Below the pieces are notes generated by a model, which saw only the letters and a program-made list of their open reading frames with translations, was not told the DNA's origin and did not search any database. The position numbers were made by a program, and so were the translations under genes. Shown here piece after piece: positions 5,663-5,813 of a DNA stretch of 5,813 bases. Position 1 is the stretch's first letter. Every line of letters starts with the position of its first letter. Source of the DNA: Candidatus Methanoplasma sp. GTDB lineage: Archaea > Thermoplasmatota > Thermoplasmata > Methanomassiliicoccales > Methanomethylophilaceae. The stretch lies in contig JAISVN010000135.1 in NCBI GenBank assembly GCA_031271555.1, positions 1-5,813 of the forward strand. Direction: 5' to 3'.

Positions 5663-5813
5663 TTCCTGGAGCTCCTTGAAAGCACAAGATCCGTAAGAGC
5701 ATCCTGATCGTCTATCTTCTTCAGTTCTTCGCTGGTTACAACCGCTGTCGAGTCTATGTTCTCCGCGGAGCGTTCGTGCTCGACGATTATGAGCGAATGC
5801 TTGCCGGCTATCT
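5659..5813 (-). CDS. C-terminal end of an unrecognised protein, 5' partial
   Basis: Reading leftwards from the window edge, the frame starting at 5811 is open for 50 codons and ends in TGA at 5661-5659. The visible tail begins IAGKHSLIIVEHERSAENID, continues through a probable strand (TAVVTSEEL) and an acidic helix (KKIDDQDALTDLVL), and ends in the basic tail SRSSRK. The start is outside the window. A hydrophobic LIIVEH strand followed by a polar loop is compatible with the end of an alpha/beta domain, but the fragment is too short to name. The stop overlaps the next ATG by 4 bp, which makes this the upstream member of the operon and supports it as real coding sequence. No database identity is offered. 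Confidence 0.75.
   Translation of the reverse strand, partial: IAGKHSLIIVEHERSAENIDSTAVVTSEELKKIDDQDALTDLVLSRSSRK
5672..5677 (-). promoter_or_regulatory. Shine-Dalgarno for the 205-residue protein
   Basis: AAGGAG on the minus strand lies 9 bases before the ATG at 5662, inside the tail of the upstream gene. It fixes the start codon and shows that operon-internal genes can use Shine-Dalgarno sites here. That contrasts with the leaderless-looking first genes at 2749-2828. Confidence 0.6.

Noticed and set aside
5048..5707. 219-codon open frame on the plus strand
   Set aside because: It lies opposite the 205-residue gene, which has a Shine-Dalgarno and ATGA overlaps on both sides. The plus-strand product has an odd His/Arg/Tyr/Cys-rich composition and no recognisable motif, so it is an antisense shadow.

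Overview
The window looks archaeal, most likely a euryarchaeon. It carries the small (DP1) subunit of the archaeal family D DNA polymerase and an archaeal UPF0201/PAB1135-like RNA-binding protein. The divergent promoters between them have TATA-like boxes about 25 bp from the start codons and no Shine-Dalgarno sequence, which suggests leaderless mRNAs. Base composition is near 50% G+C by eye and ATA (Ile) and AGG (Arg) codons are common. The Thermoplasmata / Methanomassiliicoccales lineage is a plausible home, but that is an impression from the proteins, not something I could search.

Layout. (1) Positions 1-1229, plus strand: a 5'-truncated regulator of the AlbA_2 / RecG-like ATP-binding family with a C-terminal winged helix. 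(2) 1230-1314: a convergent gap holding an 11-bp tandem repeat that reads as a T-rich terminator for the opposite gene. (3) 1315-2748, minus strand: polB (DP1), with all metallophosphoesterase motifs intact. (4) 2749-2828: a compact divergent promoter region. (5) 2829-3976, plus strand: a two-gene operon with a 4-bp overlap, UPF0201 RNA-binding protein then a xylose-isomerase-like TIM-barrel protein. (6) 3984-5813, minus strand: a three-gene, tightly coupled operon. In transcription order it holds the last 50 codons of an unrecognised gene, a 205-residue protein with faint TraB/PrgY-like layout, and a zinc-ribbon CPBP-family membrane glutamic protease. Both junctions are ATGA overlaps.

Functionally, the middle is housekeeping (replication, RNA metabolism, a sugar-phosphate-type enzyme). 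The left gene is a typical accessory regulator, somewhat more A+T-rich than the rest in sampled lines. The minus-strand operon at the right is the least explained part and the best candidate for something undescribed: a membrane protease translationally coupled to an uncharacterised soluble protein. No RNA genes, insertion sequences, CRISPR arrays or attachment sites were seen. No stretch over 300 bases lacks a gene.
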